A DNA stretch of 64,000 nucleotides. Source: an uncultured Caryophanales bacterium. Its GTDB lineage: Bacteria > Bacillota_I > Bacilli_A > RF39 > UBA660. The notes beneath the pieces are model-generated. The model worked only from the letters and a program-made list of their open reading frames with translations. It was not told where the DNA came from and did not search any database. The DNA is taken from the NCBI GenBank assembly GCA_946534345.1, contig CAMNCL010000002.1:1-64000 (forward strand), in the 5' to 3' direction. A program made the position numbers and the translations under genes. Numbering within the stretch: the stretch's first letter is position 1; every line of letters begins with the position of its first letter. Positions 53,654 through 62,277 of this stretch are shown here, one piece after another.

Positions 53654-55327
53654 ATGAAAAAAATTAATAAAATATTTGTAGGAGTACTAAGTTTAACATT
53701 ATTAAACCCAGTAAATAGCTATGCTTTAGAAAAAACTGAAATGGTTCATGCTAGTCTCGACTATACTGGTAATGTTAAAAATACTATTGTTAATACAAAA
53801 CTAACTAAGATTGATTCAGGAGACATAGTTGATTATACATATTTAACTGATATTAAGAATTTAAATGGTGATGAAAAATTCTCTTTTGATAAAGAAAAAT
53901 TAACTTGGAAATCTACTGGTAAAGATATTTCTTATCAAGGAAAGATTAATAGTGAATTACCAATTAAAGTTAGTGCTAAATACTATTTAAATAATGAAGA
54001 AGTTAATCCTAAAAATATAACTGGTAAGAAAGGTACTATTAGAATTGAATATGATTTAACTAATACTAGTATAGTTAATGGTATGCATACACCATTTGTA
54101 GTTAGTTATGTATCTATGTTAAATAATAAAACTACTTCTAATATTTCAGTTAATACTGGTAAAGTAGTATCAACTGGTAGTAAGAATGTTGTGATTGGAG
54201 TAGCTGCTCCAGGACTTTATAATGATTTAGGTTTAAGTGAATTAAAAGATATGAATAAAGTTATTGTTACATATGATACTACTAAATTTGAAATGAATGA
54301 TTCATATTTAGTAATGACTCCTAAGTTATTAGATGATATAGATATTTCTAAATTAAATAAAGTAGATGAATTAAATAGTTCTCTAAATACTCTACAAGAT
54401 GGAATGAATAAGTTAGAAAATGGATCTAAAGAACTTACAAATGGTTCTAATGAATTAGATAATGGAATGAATAGTTTAACTACTGGAATAGACAAAGCAT
54501 TAGAAGGATCAAAACAAATTACTAATGGTCTTACTATGGTAAAAGATGGTTCATCTAAAATAGAATCATTAACTACATTAGTAGATAGTTTATATAGTAG
54601 TTATAATGAAAATAAAGGTTTAATCGAAATGATTTCAAGTGGTAAAGCTTCTGCTCAATATGAACAAGGTATTAAAGATGCAACTATGGCTAAAACTGAT
54701 TTAGAAAATAAATTATCTCAGGTTAATGCAGGAATTAGTCAGTTAGAACAAGGAGAACAAGCAGGAGTACTTACAGAAGAACAAAAAGCACAACTTAATA
54801 CTTTAAGAGGACAAAAGACTCAGTTAGAAGCAGGTATTAAACAATATGCAGAAGGAATTGCTAAAGCAGAAAGTGATTTAGCTAGTTTACCTGTAAAAGC
54901 CGCAGCTCTAGATGGTGCTAATCAAGTAATAGAAAAAGTATTAATGGGAGTACTAGGAATAGATAATAAAGATTATATTAATGATCAAACTATTAATACA
55001 TTTAAAGAACAAATAAATACTCTAGTAGGAGGAATTAATAGTCTACAAACTGGTTCTAATGAACTTACTAATGGTTTAAATGAATTAAGTAATGGTTCAA
55101 AGAAATTAAAAGATGGAACTAATAGTTTAAAGAATGGTTCAAGTGAACTAAGTAACGGAATTACTAAGATAAATAATGAAGGTATTAAGAAACTATCAAG
55201 CTATGGTTCTAAATTAACTAACTATTCAAATAAAGTAAAAACATTAGTAAGATTATCTAAAAATTATAATGGTTTTGCTAGTGAAAATAGTGATAGTACT
55301 GTATTTATTTATAAACTAACTAAATAG
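53654..55327 (+). CDS. Secreted heptad-repeat protein, MMPL partner
   Basis: 557 residues. Signal peptide with probable cleavage after NSYA (residue ~25). A beta-rich domain (about 30-235) is followed by the repeated heptad pattern with NGS/LxxG spacing (KLENGSKELTNGSNELDNGM near 255-275; again GSNELTNGLNELSNGSKKL near 470-510) and a coiled coil in the middle (350-420). This x-x-x-Leu-x-x-Gly pattern is typical of YhgE/Pip-like proteins that accompany MMPL transporters. Probably forms an extended extracellular structure beside the exporter. Only one base separates it from the transporter gene. Own terminator. Confidence 0.82.
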   Translation: MKKINKIFVGVLSLTLLNPVNSYALEKTEMVHASLDYTGNVKNTIVNTKLTKIDSGDIVDYTYLTDIKNLNGDEKFSFDKEKLTWKSTGKDISYQGKINSELPIKVSAKYYLNNEEVNPKNITGKKGTIRIEYDLTNTSIVNGMHTPFVVSYVSMLNNKTTSNISVNTGKVVSTGSKNVVIGVAAPGLYNDLGLSELKDMNKVIVTYDTTKFEMNDSYLVMTPKLLDDIDISKLNKVDELNSSLNTLQDGMNKLENGSKELTNGSNELDNGMNSLTTGIDKALEGSKQITNGLTMVKDGSSKIESLTTLVDSLYSSYNENKGLIEMISSGKASAQYEQGIKDATMAKTDLENKLSQVNAGISQLEQGEQAGVLTEEQKAQLNTLRGQKTQLEAGIKQYAEGIAKAESDLASLPVKAAALDGANQVIEKVLMGVLGIDNKDYINDQTINTFKEQINTLVGGINSLQTGSNELTNGLNELSNGSKKLKDGTNSLKNGSSELSNGITKINNEGIKKLSSYGSKLTNYSNKVKTLVRLSKNYNGFASENSDSTVFIYKLTK

Positions 55328-55360
55328 TATGTCAACACAAAAAGGTTGACATACTTTTTC
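55326..55360 (+). terminator. Strong terminator
   Basis: AGTATGTCAAC, 8-base loop, GTTGACATACT and T run; 11-bp stem. Its right arm contains the -35 box of the following promoter. Confidence 0.9.
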
Positions 55361-55374
55361 TTTTGTGTTATGAT
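55346..55374 (+). promoter_or_regulatory. Promoter of the leader-peptide/ABC exporter unit
   Basis: TTGACA (55346-55351), 17-base spacer ending TGT, TATGAT (55369-55374). Consensus -35, extended -10. Confidence 0.85.
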
Positions 55375-55406
55375 GAATTCGAATTTGAGGAGAAAGGAGT
55401 GAGAAT

Positions 55407-55502
55407 ATGATTTGGAAATTAAATGATTTATATAATATTTTTAGTTGTGACTATTGTGGGAATGATAGGTGTATTCTCACTGCTTTAATGCATACAAAAT
55501 AG
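55407..55502 (+). CDS. 31-residue leader peptide (or small Cys peptide)
   Basis: Starts MIWKLNDLYN and contains CDYCGNDRC, three cysteines spaced 2 and 4 apart. It has a strong ribosome site (GGAGAAAGGAGTGAG). Its start is inside a 10-bp inverted repeat: AGTGAGAATA (55398-55407) against TATTCTCACT (55472-55481). The stop codon TAG overlaps a UUCG-loop terminator. Because of these competing structures and the ABC exporter 42 bases downstream, I read it mainly as a regulatory leader peptide. A small secreted or modified peptide exported by the ABC protein is the alternative. Confidence 0.6.
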   Translation: MIWKLNDLYNIFSCDYCGNDRCILTALMHTK

Positions 55503-55525
55503 TCACTTCGGTGACTTTTTATTTT
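55501..55525 (+). terminator. UUCG-loop attenuator
   Basis: AGTCAC (55501-55506), loop TTCG, GTGACT (55511-55516), T-rich tail. The left arm, as ATAGTCAC (55499-55506), can instead pair with GTGACTAT at 55447-55454 inside the leader ORF, which would abolish the terminator: a mutually exclusive terminator/antiterminator pair. Confidence 0.7.
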
Positions 55526-55544
55526 TATAAAGAGGTGATAAGAT

Positions 55545-57278
55545 ATGAAGAAGTTTTCAACTTTTAAGGTATTACTTCATTACTTAAAAGATGACAAACT
55601 AAAACTATCTATCTATATCTTCTTAGTATTAATAACTTATCTACCATCTCTTTTATCAGCCTTCTTTTGGGGATTTGCTTTAGAAAGGCTAATTGAAAAG
55701 GACCTCTATGGTTTTATAATGTATTTAGGATTATGGGAAGGTTTATTTATACTTTTCTATACTATATTACAAATACCTAGAGATAGTCTATATAATTACT
55801 TAGAGATTAAATTTACTAGAGAAGTTAGTAAAGATTTATATAAAAAGATTGATAATTTACCAGCAAGAGCTTTTGAAGACATTGGGGTTGGAGAGTTTAT
55901 AAATAGATTATATACAGATCCAGATAGAGTAATGTCTCTCTTAGGACAAATGATTAAATTAATCTGTAAAGCTTTTGTGATAATACTAGTTTTAGTTATG
56001 TCATTTAAAATATCATTACTTTTAGGTACTGAAGTATTAGTATTTGGTATTATAATGGGATTTATTTCAATGAAATTCTTCCCAAGAATAAAAAGTACAC
56101 AAGAAAATATAAAGAAAGAATCAGACAATTATGTTAAAGTAGCAACTGAAAATATTACAGGAATTAGAGAAATAAAATCATTAGGAATTAAAAAAAATAT
56201 TGAAAATAATATTTATAGTATTTTAGATAGTTTGTTTAATCATACTAAACAGATTAAAAAGTATGAAGTAATGTACTTTAGTCTAAATAATCTAGCTTAT
56301 TTTACATTACAATTTATTATATTATTAACTGCAGGATATTATACTATCCATGGACATATTGCATATAGTGTGTTTATAGTCTTAGAAAAGTATATCTGGA
56401 GAATAGATGATGTAGTAGAAAGTCTATCAGACTTTGGAGTTAACTATAATAAAGTAACTGTTTCACTTAAAAGAATAGGTGAGATTGTTAATAATGAGTT
56501 ATATGAAGATGAAAAATTTGGTAATAGAAAATTATCTAAAGTTAAAGGAACAATATCTTTTGAAGATGTTATCTTCCGTTATAGAGAAGATGAATCTAAT
56601 ACTTTAAAAGGTTTATCATTAAATATTGAACCTAAAAAGAAAATAGCTATTGTTGGTCGTAGTGGTAATGGTAAAAGTACTATATTTAACTTATTATTAC
56701 GTTACTTTGATGCAACTGAAGGAACTATTAAGATAGATAATGTTAATATTAAAAATCTAAGTGAAAAAACACTTAGAAATAATATATCTATTATTAGACA
56801 ATCACCATTCTTATTTAATTTATCTATTATAGATAACTTTAGATTAGTTAAAGAAAATGTTACTTTAGAAGAAATTAGAAAAGTATGTAAAAAAGCATAC
56901 ATTGATGACTATATCATGAGCTTACCTAATAAATATGAAACAATTATTGGAGAAGGTGGAGTCAACTTAAGTGGTGGTCAAAAGCAAAGATTAGCGATTG
57001 CTAGAACATTACTATTAAATACTAAAATAATATTATTTGATGAAGCAACTTCTGCTCTTGATAATGAAAGTCAAGAGTATATTAAAAAGACAATTGATGA
57101 ATTAGTTAAAGATCATACAGTTGTTATTGTTGCACATAGATTAAGTACTATAGTAGATGCAGATACAATTCATGTTATTGATAAAGGAAAATTAGCTGCA
57201 TCTGGTACTCATAAAGAACTATTAAAATCAAGTAAAGTATATAAAGGATTATATAATTCAGAATCCTCAAGTTCATAA
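55545..57278 (+). CDS. ABC exporter (membrane and ATPase domains in one chain)
   Basis: 577 residues, half-transporter that should dimerise. Six transmembrane helices (about 15-320), then the ATPase: Walker A GRSGNGKST near 371-379, Q-loop IRQSPFLFN near 420, signature LSGGQKQRLAIARTLL near 474, Walker B IILFDEATSALD near 494-504 and the H-loop VAHRLST. Typical of type IV ABC exporters for peptides, lipids or drugs. No N-terminal C39 peptidase domain, so not a standard leader-peptide-cleaving bacteriocin exporter. Expression is probably set by the upstream leader. Confidence 0.9.
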   Translation: MKKFSTFKVLLHYLKDDKLKLSIYIFLVLITYLPSLLSAFFWGFALERLIEKDLYGFIMYLGLWEGLFILFYTILQIPRDSLYNYLEIKFTREVSKDLYKKIDNLPARAFEDIGVGEFINRLYTDPDRVMSLLGQMIKLICKAFVIILVLVMSFKISLLLGTEVLVFGIIMGFISMKFFPRIKSTQENIKKESDNYVKVATENITGIREIKSLGIKKNIENNIYSILDSLFNHTKQIKKYEVMYFSLNNLAYFTLQFIILLTAGYYTIHGHIAYSVFIVLEKYIWRIDDVVESLSDFGVNYNKVTVSLKRIGEIVNNELYEDEKFGNRKLSKVKGTISFEDVIFRYREDESNTLKGLSLNIEPKKKIAIVGRSGNGKSTIFNLLLRYFDATEGTIKIDNVNIKNLSEKTLRNNISIIRQSPFLFNLSIIDNFRLVKENVTLEEIRKVCKKAYIDDYIMSLPNKYETIIGEGGVNLSGGQKQRLAIARTLLLNTKIILFDEATSALDNESQEYIKKTIDELVKDHTVVIVAHRLSTIVDADTIHVIDKGKLAASGTHKELLKSSKVYKGLYNSESSSS

Positions 57279-57280
57279 AA

Positions 57281-57310
57281 AAAGAAGATAAATAATTATC
57301 TTCTTTTTTC
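57281..57310. terminator. Bidirectional terminator
   Basis: GAAGATAA, loop ATAA, TTATCTTC with A and T runs on both sides; serves the ABC exporter and the convergent gene at 57296. Confidence 0.85.
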
Positions 57311-57790
57311 TTTTTCTGTTTGTAAGTCATTATTTAATGAATCAATTGAAACATCTAAGTCCATTAGATTGTTGAAATCTACATCTTTTAAACTATTATT
57401 ATCAGGATCTTTTTTATAATTCTTATTGTTACGAACTATTTTATATGATTTACCATTTAAATGAACATTATAATTAGCCTCTACATTATCTGATTTACAA
57501 GCACAAGCAATTGAGAATAATGATTTAGCTATATTGTCTAGTCCTGTTACATAACCAACAATAGCTTTATTAGTATTTTCATTTACTTTTAATCCATAAT
57601 AGTCAGTAAATGTCATATCTTTAGTATGGCAATTCATTTCTCTTTTAACACTTGATCCTAAATCTGCTGCTTCTTCATCTTGAAATAAATAACAGTAATC
57701 AACTCCGTTGTAACACATATACATACGATATGAAACAATATCGTTATTTAATTTAATTGGTTCAATAAAACTATCAACAGTTTTTCTCAT
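57296..57790 (-). CDS. Hypothetical 164-residue protein
   Basis: Minus-strand protein, not recognised. Contains several cysteines (MYMCYNGVDYCYLF, MNCHTKD, IACACKSD) in the first 100 residues and a charged C-terminal tail. No signal peptide or membrane span, so cytoplasmic. A GGGGGCGAT site precedes the ATG. Convergent with the ABC exporter. Confidence 0.65.
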   Translation of the reverse strand: MRKTVDSFIEPIKLNNDIVSYRMYMCYNGVDYCYLFQDEEAADLGSSVKREMNCHTKDMTFTDYYGLKVNENTNKAIVGYVTGLDNIAKSLFSIACACKSDNVEANYNVHLNGKSYKIVRNNKNYKKDPDNNSLKDVDFNNLMDLDVSIDSLNNDLQTEKEKRR

Positions 57791-57848
57791 ATAATCGCCC
57801 CCAAGTACCGCATATTATAACATAAATAGTTTGTTTTTTCAAGGGATA

Positions 57849-57857
57849 TGCTATAAT
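57849..57857 (+). promoter_or_regulatory. Extended -10 promoter
   Basis: TGC-TATAAT (-10 at 57852-57857), 19 bases before the membrane protein start. Confidence 0.6.
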
Positions 57858-57876
57858 AATACTAGGAGATGATTTT

Positions 57877-59490
57877 ATGAAGAAAAATGGAACTTTTATA
57901 AGTGTCTTAGTAACACTAATTTATACTTTAGTAGTATATTATTTATTATTTCCTAGTCTTAATATACACAGTTGGAGTTTTTGGATTTTCATAATTAGTA
58001 TTATGATAGTATTTGCTTCACTTATGTCTGTATTAACTCTAGGAATAGCTTTATCAGAATTATTTACTGGAGTAAAAAGAAGAAAGAAGATAGGTTATTA
58101 TAAAATATTTATTGTAATACCTGTAATTGTATTATTAATTATAGTACTTAACTTTTTCTTGTCACCGTTGTTTAATGCTAAAACTTATTATAAGAGAATT
58201 GTTGTTGATGAAACAGGGGAGTTTACTACTGATATAAAAGAAGTAGACTTTAATAAATTACCTTTATTAGATAGAGATTCATCTGAAAAATTAGGTGATA
58301 GAGTAATGGGTCAAATGAGTGAATTAGTTTCTCAATTTGATGTAAGTGATCAATATACTCAAATTAATTATAATGATGAAATAATTAGAGTTACTCCTCT
58401 AGAATATAATGGTGCAATTAAATGGTTGACTAATAGAGGAAAAGGTATTACTGGTTATATTACTGTTAATTCTACAACTGGTAAAGCAAAACTAGTTAAA
58501 TTAAAAAAAGGTATGAAGTATGCCCCTAGTGGATTATTCAATGAAAACTTATATCGTAAATTACAATTTAAATATCCTACATTTAATTTTGGGGCAGTAG
58601 ACTTTGAAATAGATAATGAAGGTAATCCATACTGGGTTGCTAGTGTTATTAAATATGCGGGAGTTGGATTACGAAGAGAAGTAACAGGAGTAGTTATCTT
58701 TAATCCAATTAATGGTAAGAGTAAATATTATAAAGCAAAAGATGTTCCTAAATGGGTTGATCACGTGTATGAGGCGGATTTAATACTTGAACAAGTAAAT
58801 GACTGGGGTAGTTATAAAAATGGCTTTATTAACTCTTTAATTAGTCAAAAAGGAGTAGTTAAGACTACTGAAGGATATAATTACTTAGCTCAAGATGATG
58901 ATGTATATTTATATACTGGTATTACTTCAGTTATAAGCGATGAATCAAACATTGGATTTATATTAACTAATATGCGTACTAAAGAAACTAAATTCTATGG
59001 AGTTGCGGGAGCAGAAGAGTTTAGCGCTATGGAGTCAGCTAAAGGACAAGTACAACAAATGAATTATACTTCTACATTCCCATTATTAATTAATTTAAAT
59101 AATAAACCAACTTATTTAGTATCTTTAAAAGATAATGCTGGATTAGTTAAAATGTATGGTTTTGTAGATGTAGAAGATTATCAAAAGGTAGTTGTTACTG
59201 ATAGTAGTAAAGGTATTATTAAAGCTAGTGAAGCTTATTTAAATGATGTAGGTGAAGATACAAGTGGCGCTAAACTAGAAAAGAATATTGTGGTTAATAA
59301 TTTAGTAACTGCTTCAATAGATGGAAATACATACTATTACTTTACTGATCAAGATAATCAAAAATATAAAGTATCTATAAAAATAGATAAAAATAACTTG
59401 CCATTTATAAGTAACGGAACTGCTTTAAAAGTAAAATATACAAAAGAAGCAAGTGTAATAAGTATCGTTGAACTAGAATTATTAGATTAA
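57877..59490 (+). CDS. Membrane protein with large extracellular domain
   Basis: 537 residues. Three N-terminal transmembrane helices (about 6-25, 32-58, 78-103), then a large beta-rich extracellular domain (from about 105) with PYWVASVIKYAGVGLRREV and GVVIFNPINGKSKYY near 250-290. This ending, where a substrate-like phrase describes conversion of values, resembles widely distributed uncharacterised Firmicutes membrane proteins; I cannot assign a function. Own promoter; convergent with sortase. Confidence 0.65.
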   Translation: MKKNGTFISVLVTLIYTLVVYYLLFPSLNIHSWSFWIFIISIMIVFASLMSVLTLGIALSELFTGVKRRKKIGYYKIFIVIPVIVLLIIVLNFFLSPLFNAKTYYKRIVVDETGEFTTDIKEVDFNKLPLLDRDSSEKLGDRVMGQMSELVSQFDVSDQYTQINYNDEIIRVTPLEYNGAIKWLTNRGKGITGYITVNSTTGKAKLVKLKKGMKYAPSGLFNENLYRKLQFKYPTFNFGAVDFEIDNEGNPYWVASVIKYAGVGLRREVTGVVIFNPINGKSKYYKAKDVPKWVDHVYEADLILEQVNDWGSYKNGFINSLISQKGVVKTTEGYNYLAQDDDVYLYTGITSVISDESNIGFILTNMRTKETKFYGVAGAEEFSAMESAKGQVQQMNYTSTFPLLINLNNKPTYLVSLKDNAGLVKMYGFVDVEDYQKVVVTDSSKGIIKASEAYLNDVGEDTSGAKLEKNIVVNNLVTASIDGNTYYYFTDQDNQKYKVSIKIDKNNLPFISNGTALKVKYTKEASVISIVELELLD

Positions 59491-59521
59491 AAAAAGCACA
59501 TATCAATTGATATGTGTTTTA
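59491..59521. terminator. Bidirectional terminator
   Basis: CACATATCA-AT-TGATATGTG with A run left and T run right, between convergent genes. Confidence 0.8.
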
Positions 59522-60475
59522 TTGTACATTGATTAATTTAGCATGTATTACTCGTCTTCCTTTATTATCATTAGTACAAGTAGATAGAGTAATAATAGAA
59601 TCACTTGTATTAACTGAAACATTAACTGGTAATTTATTTCTAGATGAAATTTTATCTAAAAACATTTGATATTCATCATCAGTAAAAAAATTAGTTTGTA
59701 AGTAATAAGTTTCAGGTTTAATAGTATATCCAGAAAATACTTGATAAGTATATAGTTTATATTCATCTGTTAATACATATATTTTTATATCAGAATGCTT
59801 ATTCTTAAATAATTTTACTAAACTACCAAAGGATGTATTATTAATTAAATTATGTCCATAAAATATTGTATTTTGATCAGTTAGTTTATCATTTCTATAA
59901 TCCATAAAAGTCCATCCACCAACAGAATAAGCTTTATCAAAAGAATGAGATAAGTAATAATCATTATCATCTGCTTGAACTATTGGATAATTAATATTAG
60001 TTCCTTCTACAGTTAACCAAGCTATTGTATTATTATTCTTTTCTTTTAAAGAATCAAAATTAATATCATTTATAGAATATTTACCATACATTCTATATAA
60101 ATTTAAATCTTTACTTAATAAATAGTTTTCTTCTTTTTTCTGCTGAGTCTCTTTCACAATTGGTTTAATTCCATTAAATGAAGATGTTTGGAAATAACTA
60201 GTATTATCTATATGTAATGTATCAAATATATAGATAGCACATAAGAACCATATAATTACCATAACAACATGAGAAGGATCTTCTCTAGCATTTTCAAAAT
60301 AATTAGCTAATCTATTATTTATTTTGAGTGGTATTAATTTATTTATACTTCTAAATAGTTTTTCTAAATAAAAGTAAAAACCTCTAGATAGAAATAGTGA
60401 TAAAACACTAAAACCTTTAGTAAACATTTTAATGATATATATGGGTAAGAATAATACCTTTTTTATATATTTCAT
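59519..60475 (-). CDS. srtB: Class B sortase
   Basis: 318 residues. Two hydrophobic segments lie in the N-terminal 110 residues (about 6-30 and 72-90), then the sortase fold: NNNTIAWLTVEGTNINYPIV, NDYYLSHSF, IFYGHNL (catalytic His near 209), SIITLSTCTN (catalytic Cys near 300) and RRVIHAKL (Arg). Sortase B links specific surface proteins to the cell wall. The segments before the catalytic domain are longer than in many SrtB proteins. No sorting signal was found in the window's surface proteins. Start uncertain: an in-frame TTG at 60493 overlaps the upstream gene by 8 bases, and neither start has a clear ribosome site. Confidence 0.88.
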   Translation of the reverse strand: MKYIKKVLFLPIYIIKMFTKGFSVLSLFLSRGFYFYLEKLFRSINKLIPLKINNRLANYFENAREDPSHVVMVIIWFLCAIYIFDTLHIDNTSYFQTSSFNGIKPIVKETQQKKEENYLLSKDLNLYRMYGKYSINDINFDSLKEKNNNTIAWLTVEGTNINYPIVQADDNDYYLSHSFDKAYSVGGWTFMDYRNDKLTDQNTIFYGHNLINNTSFGSLVKLFKNKHSDIKIYVLTDEYKLYTYQVFSGYTIKPETYYLQTNFFTDDEYQMFLDKISSRNKLPVNVSVNTSDSIITLSTCTNDNKGRRVIHAKLINVQ

Positions 60476-60485
60476 AATAGATAGT

Positions 60486-60776
60486 TTAATCAATCAAAAG
60501 AATAGGCTCATCATCATCTTCAGTATATGAAGTCTGAACATTTGCTATTTCAGTTTGATTAATAAATTGCGTATATTCATAATCAGGTTTTATTATTGGT
60601 ATCGCAACTGTATAACCATTGTTTGGTTTCATTTCTTTATTTACAACTATCACTTGTTGAACTACATTTTGTTTTCTTCTTTCAGATTTAAAACCTTTCT
60701 TTTCAATGATAGTAGTAATTATACCAGTAATAATTGAACATACAATAATAATTGTTAAATATAAGTATATTATCAT
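60486..60776 (-). CDS. Small membrane protein upstream of sortase
   Basis: 96 residues (99 if the ATG at 60785 is used). One N-terminal transmembrane helix (about 1-20, rich in Ile, Leu and Thr) followed by a charged segment KKGFKSERRKQ and a disordered, Tyr/Thr-rich cytoplasmic tail ending in DDDEPILLID. Not recognised. Probably co-transcribed and translationally coupled to srtB, so it may assist the sortase. The start at 60776 gives better spacing to the weak AGTGAG site. Confidence 0.6.
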   Translation of the reverse strand: MIIYLYLTIIIVCSIITGIITTIIEKKGFKSERRKQNVVQQVIVVNKEMKPNNGYTVAIPIIKPDYEYTQFINQTEIANVQTSYTEDDDEPILLID

Positions 60777-60969
60777 ATATATCATCTCACTATCTATATT
60801 TATATTATATTATAGATATTTAGAATTACATATATTTTACAGTATTTATTTTGTAAATAAATGTAAATATATAGTACAAAAGTGTAAAGCAATAACATAG
60901 ATATTCGTAATCACATAATATACAAAAACAACATTATAATTACATTGGTTGGGCTTTATTTTTTAGGTG

Positions 60970-60997
60970 TTTACAAATATTTTTAAAATGATATAAT
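60970..60997 (+). promoter_or_regulatory. Promoter of the arc operon
   Basis: TTTACA (60970-60975), 16-base spacer ending TGA, TATAAT (60992-60997). The 170 bases upstream are AT-rich, with no clear ArgR/ArcR box that I can support. Confidence 0.65.
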
Positions 60998-61029
60998 TAA
61001 TATATAAATAATAGAATAGGAGTGGTGTT

Positions 61030-62277
61030 GTGAGTAACATACATGTTACTAGTGAAATTGGTATACTAAAAAAAGTATTATTACATCGTCCAGGTAATGA
61101 GTTATTAAACTTAACTCCTGATACACTTGGAAGATTACTTTTTGATGATATTCCATTTCTACCTGATGCCCAAAAGGAACACGATCTTTTTGCAGCAGCA
61201 TTAGAAGATAACGGAGTTGAAGTCGTATACCTAGAAGATTTGATGGCAGATGTCATTAGAGAGAACCCTAATATTAGGGAAAAGTTTATAAAACAATTTA
61301 TAGAAGAAGCAGGAATCAATACTATTAAATATCAAAACTTAGTATTTGAATATTTAGATAAGATTGAAGATCCAAAAAAATTAGTTTTAAAAACTATGGA
61401 AGGAATCCAAGTAGGAGATATTCCTAAAAAACAACGTAATGTTGAAAAAACTTTAGTTGATTTAATAGATACTCCTGATAAATTTATAGCTGATCCTATG
61501 CCAAATTTATACTTCACAAGAGATAATTTTGCATGCGTTGGTGAAGGAGTAGATATTAATCATATGTATTCTGTGACTAGAAACAGAGAATGTATCTATG
61601 GAGAATATATCTTTAAATATCATAAAGATTATAAGAAAACTCCTCAATATTATAATAGAAGTTATAATTGGAGAACTGAAGGTGGAGATTTATTAAATAT
61701 TAATGATCATATTATTGCGATTGGGATTAGTCAGAGAACTGAACCGGCTGCGATTGATCAATTGGCTAAGAACTTCTTCAAAGATCCTGATTGTAAGATT
61801 GATACAGTTCTTGCATTTAATATTCCAGAATCACGTGCATTTATGCATTTAGATACAGTATTTACTCAAATAGATAAATATACATTTACTTATCATCCTG
61901 GAATTATGGGAACATTACAAGTGTTTGAGATTACAGAAGGATTTGATCCAGATACATTTGAAGATTTAAATGTTAAAGAAATAAATGCTCCATTAGAAGA
62001 AATATTAGAGAAGTATTTAAAACATGAAGTAACTCTAATTCCATGTGCTGGTGGAGATAAAGTGGCAAGTGAGAGAGAACAATGGAATGATGGATCTAAT
62101 ACATTATGTATTGCTCCTGGTACTGTTGTTGTCTATGATCGTAATGATGTAACTAATAAAGAACTTAAGAAAGCTGGAATTAAAGTAATTGAAATTCATG
62201 GTTCTGAATTAGGAAGAGGACGTGGAGGTCCTAGATGTATGTCTATGCCTTTAGTTAGGGAGGATGTAAAATGGTAG
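61030..62277 (+). CDS. arcA: Arginine deiminase
   Basis: 415 residues. Hydrolyses arginine to citrulline and ammonia, first step of the ADI pathway. Substrate-binding MPNLYFTRDNFAC near 155-167 and EGGDLL near 218, active-site His in AFMHLDTVF, and the nucleophile Cys403 in RCMSMPLVRED. Starts at GTG with AGGAGTGG upstream; no good ATG alternative nearby. Overlaps arcB by 7 bases, so coupled translation. Confidence 0.98.
   Translation: MSNIHVTSEIGILKKVLLHRPGNELLNLTPDTLGRLLFDDIPFLPDAQKEHDLFAAALEDNGVEVVYLEDLMADVIRENPNIREKFIKQFIEEAGINTIKYQNLVFEYLDKIEDPKKLVLKTMEGIQVGDIPKKQRNVEKTLVDLIDTPDKFIADPMPNLYFTRDNFACVGEGVDINHMYSVTRNRECIYGEYIFKYHKDYKKTPQYYNRSYNWRTEGGDLLNINDHIIAIGISQRTEPAAIDQLAKNFFKDPDCKIDTVLAFNIPESRAFMHLDTVFTQIDKYTFTYHPGIMGTLQVFEITEGFDPDTFEDLNVKEINAPLEEILEKYLKHEVTLIPCAGGDKVASEREQWNDGSNTLCIAPGTVVVYDRNDVTNKELKKAGIKVIEIHGSELGRGRGGPRCMSMPLVREDVKW

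Noticed and set aside
60555..60900. Plus-strand open frames opposite the small membrane protein before sortase
   Set aside because: AT-rich shadow frames with no ribosome site; the minus-strand gene has the better coding character and couples to srtB.
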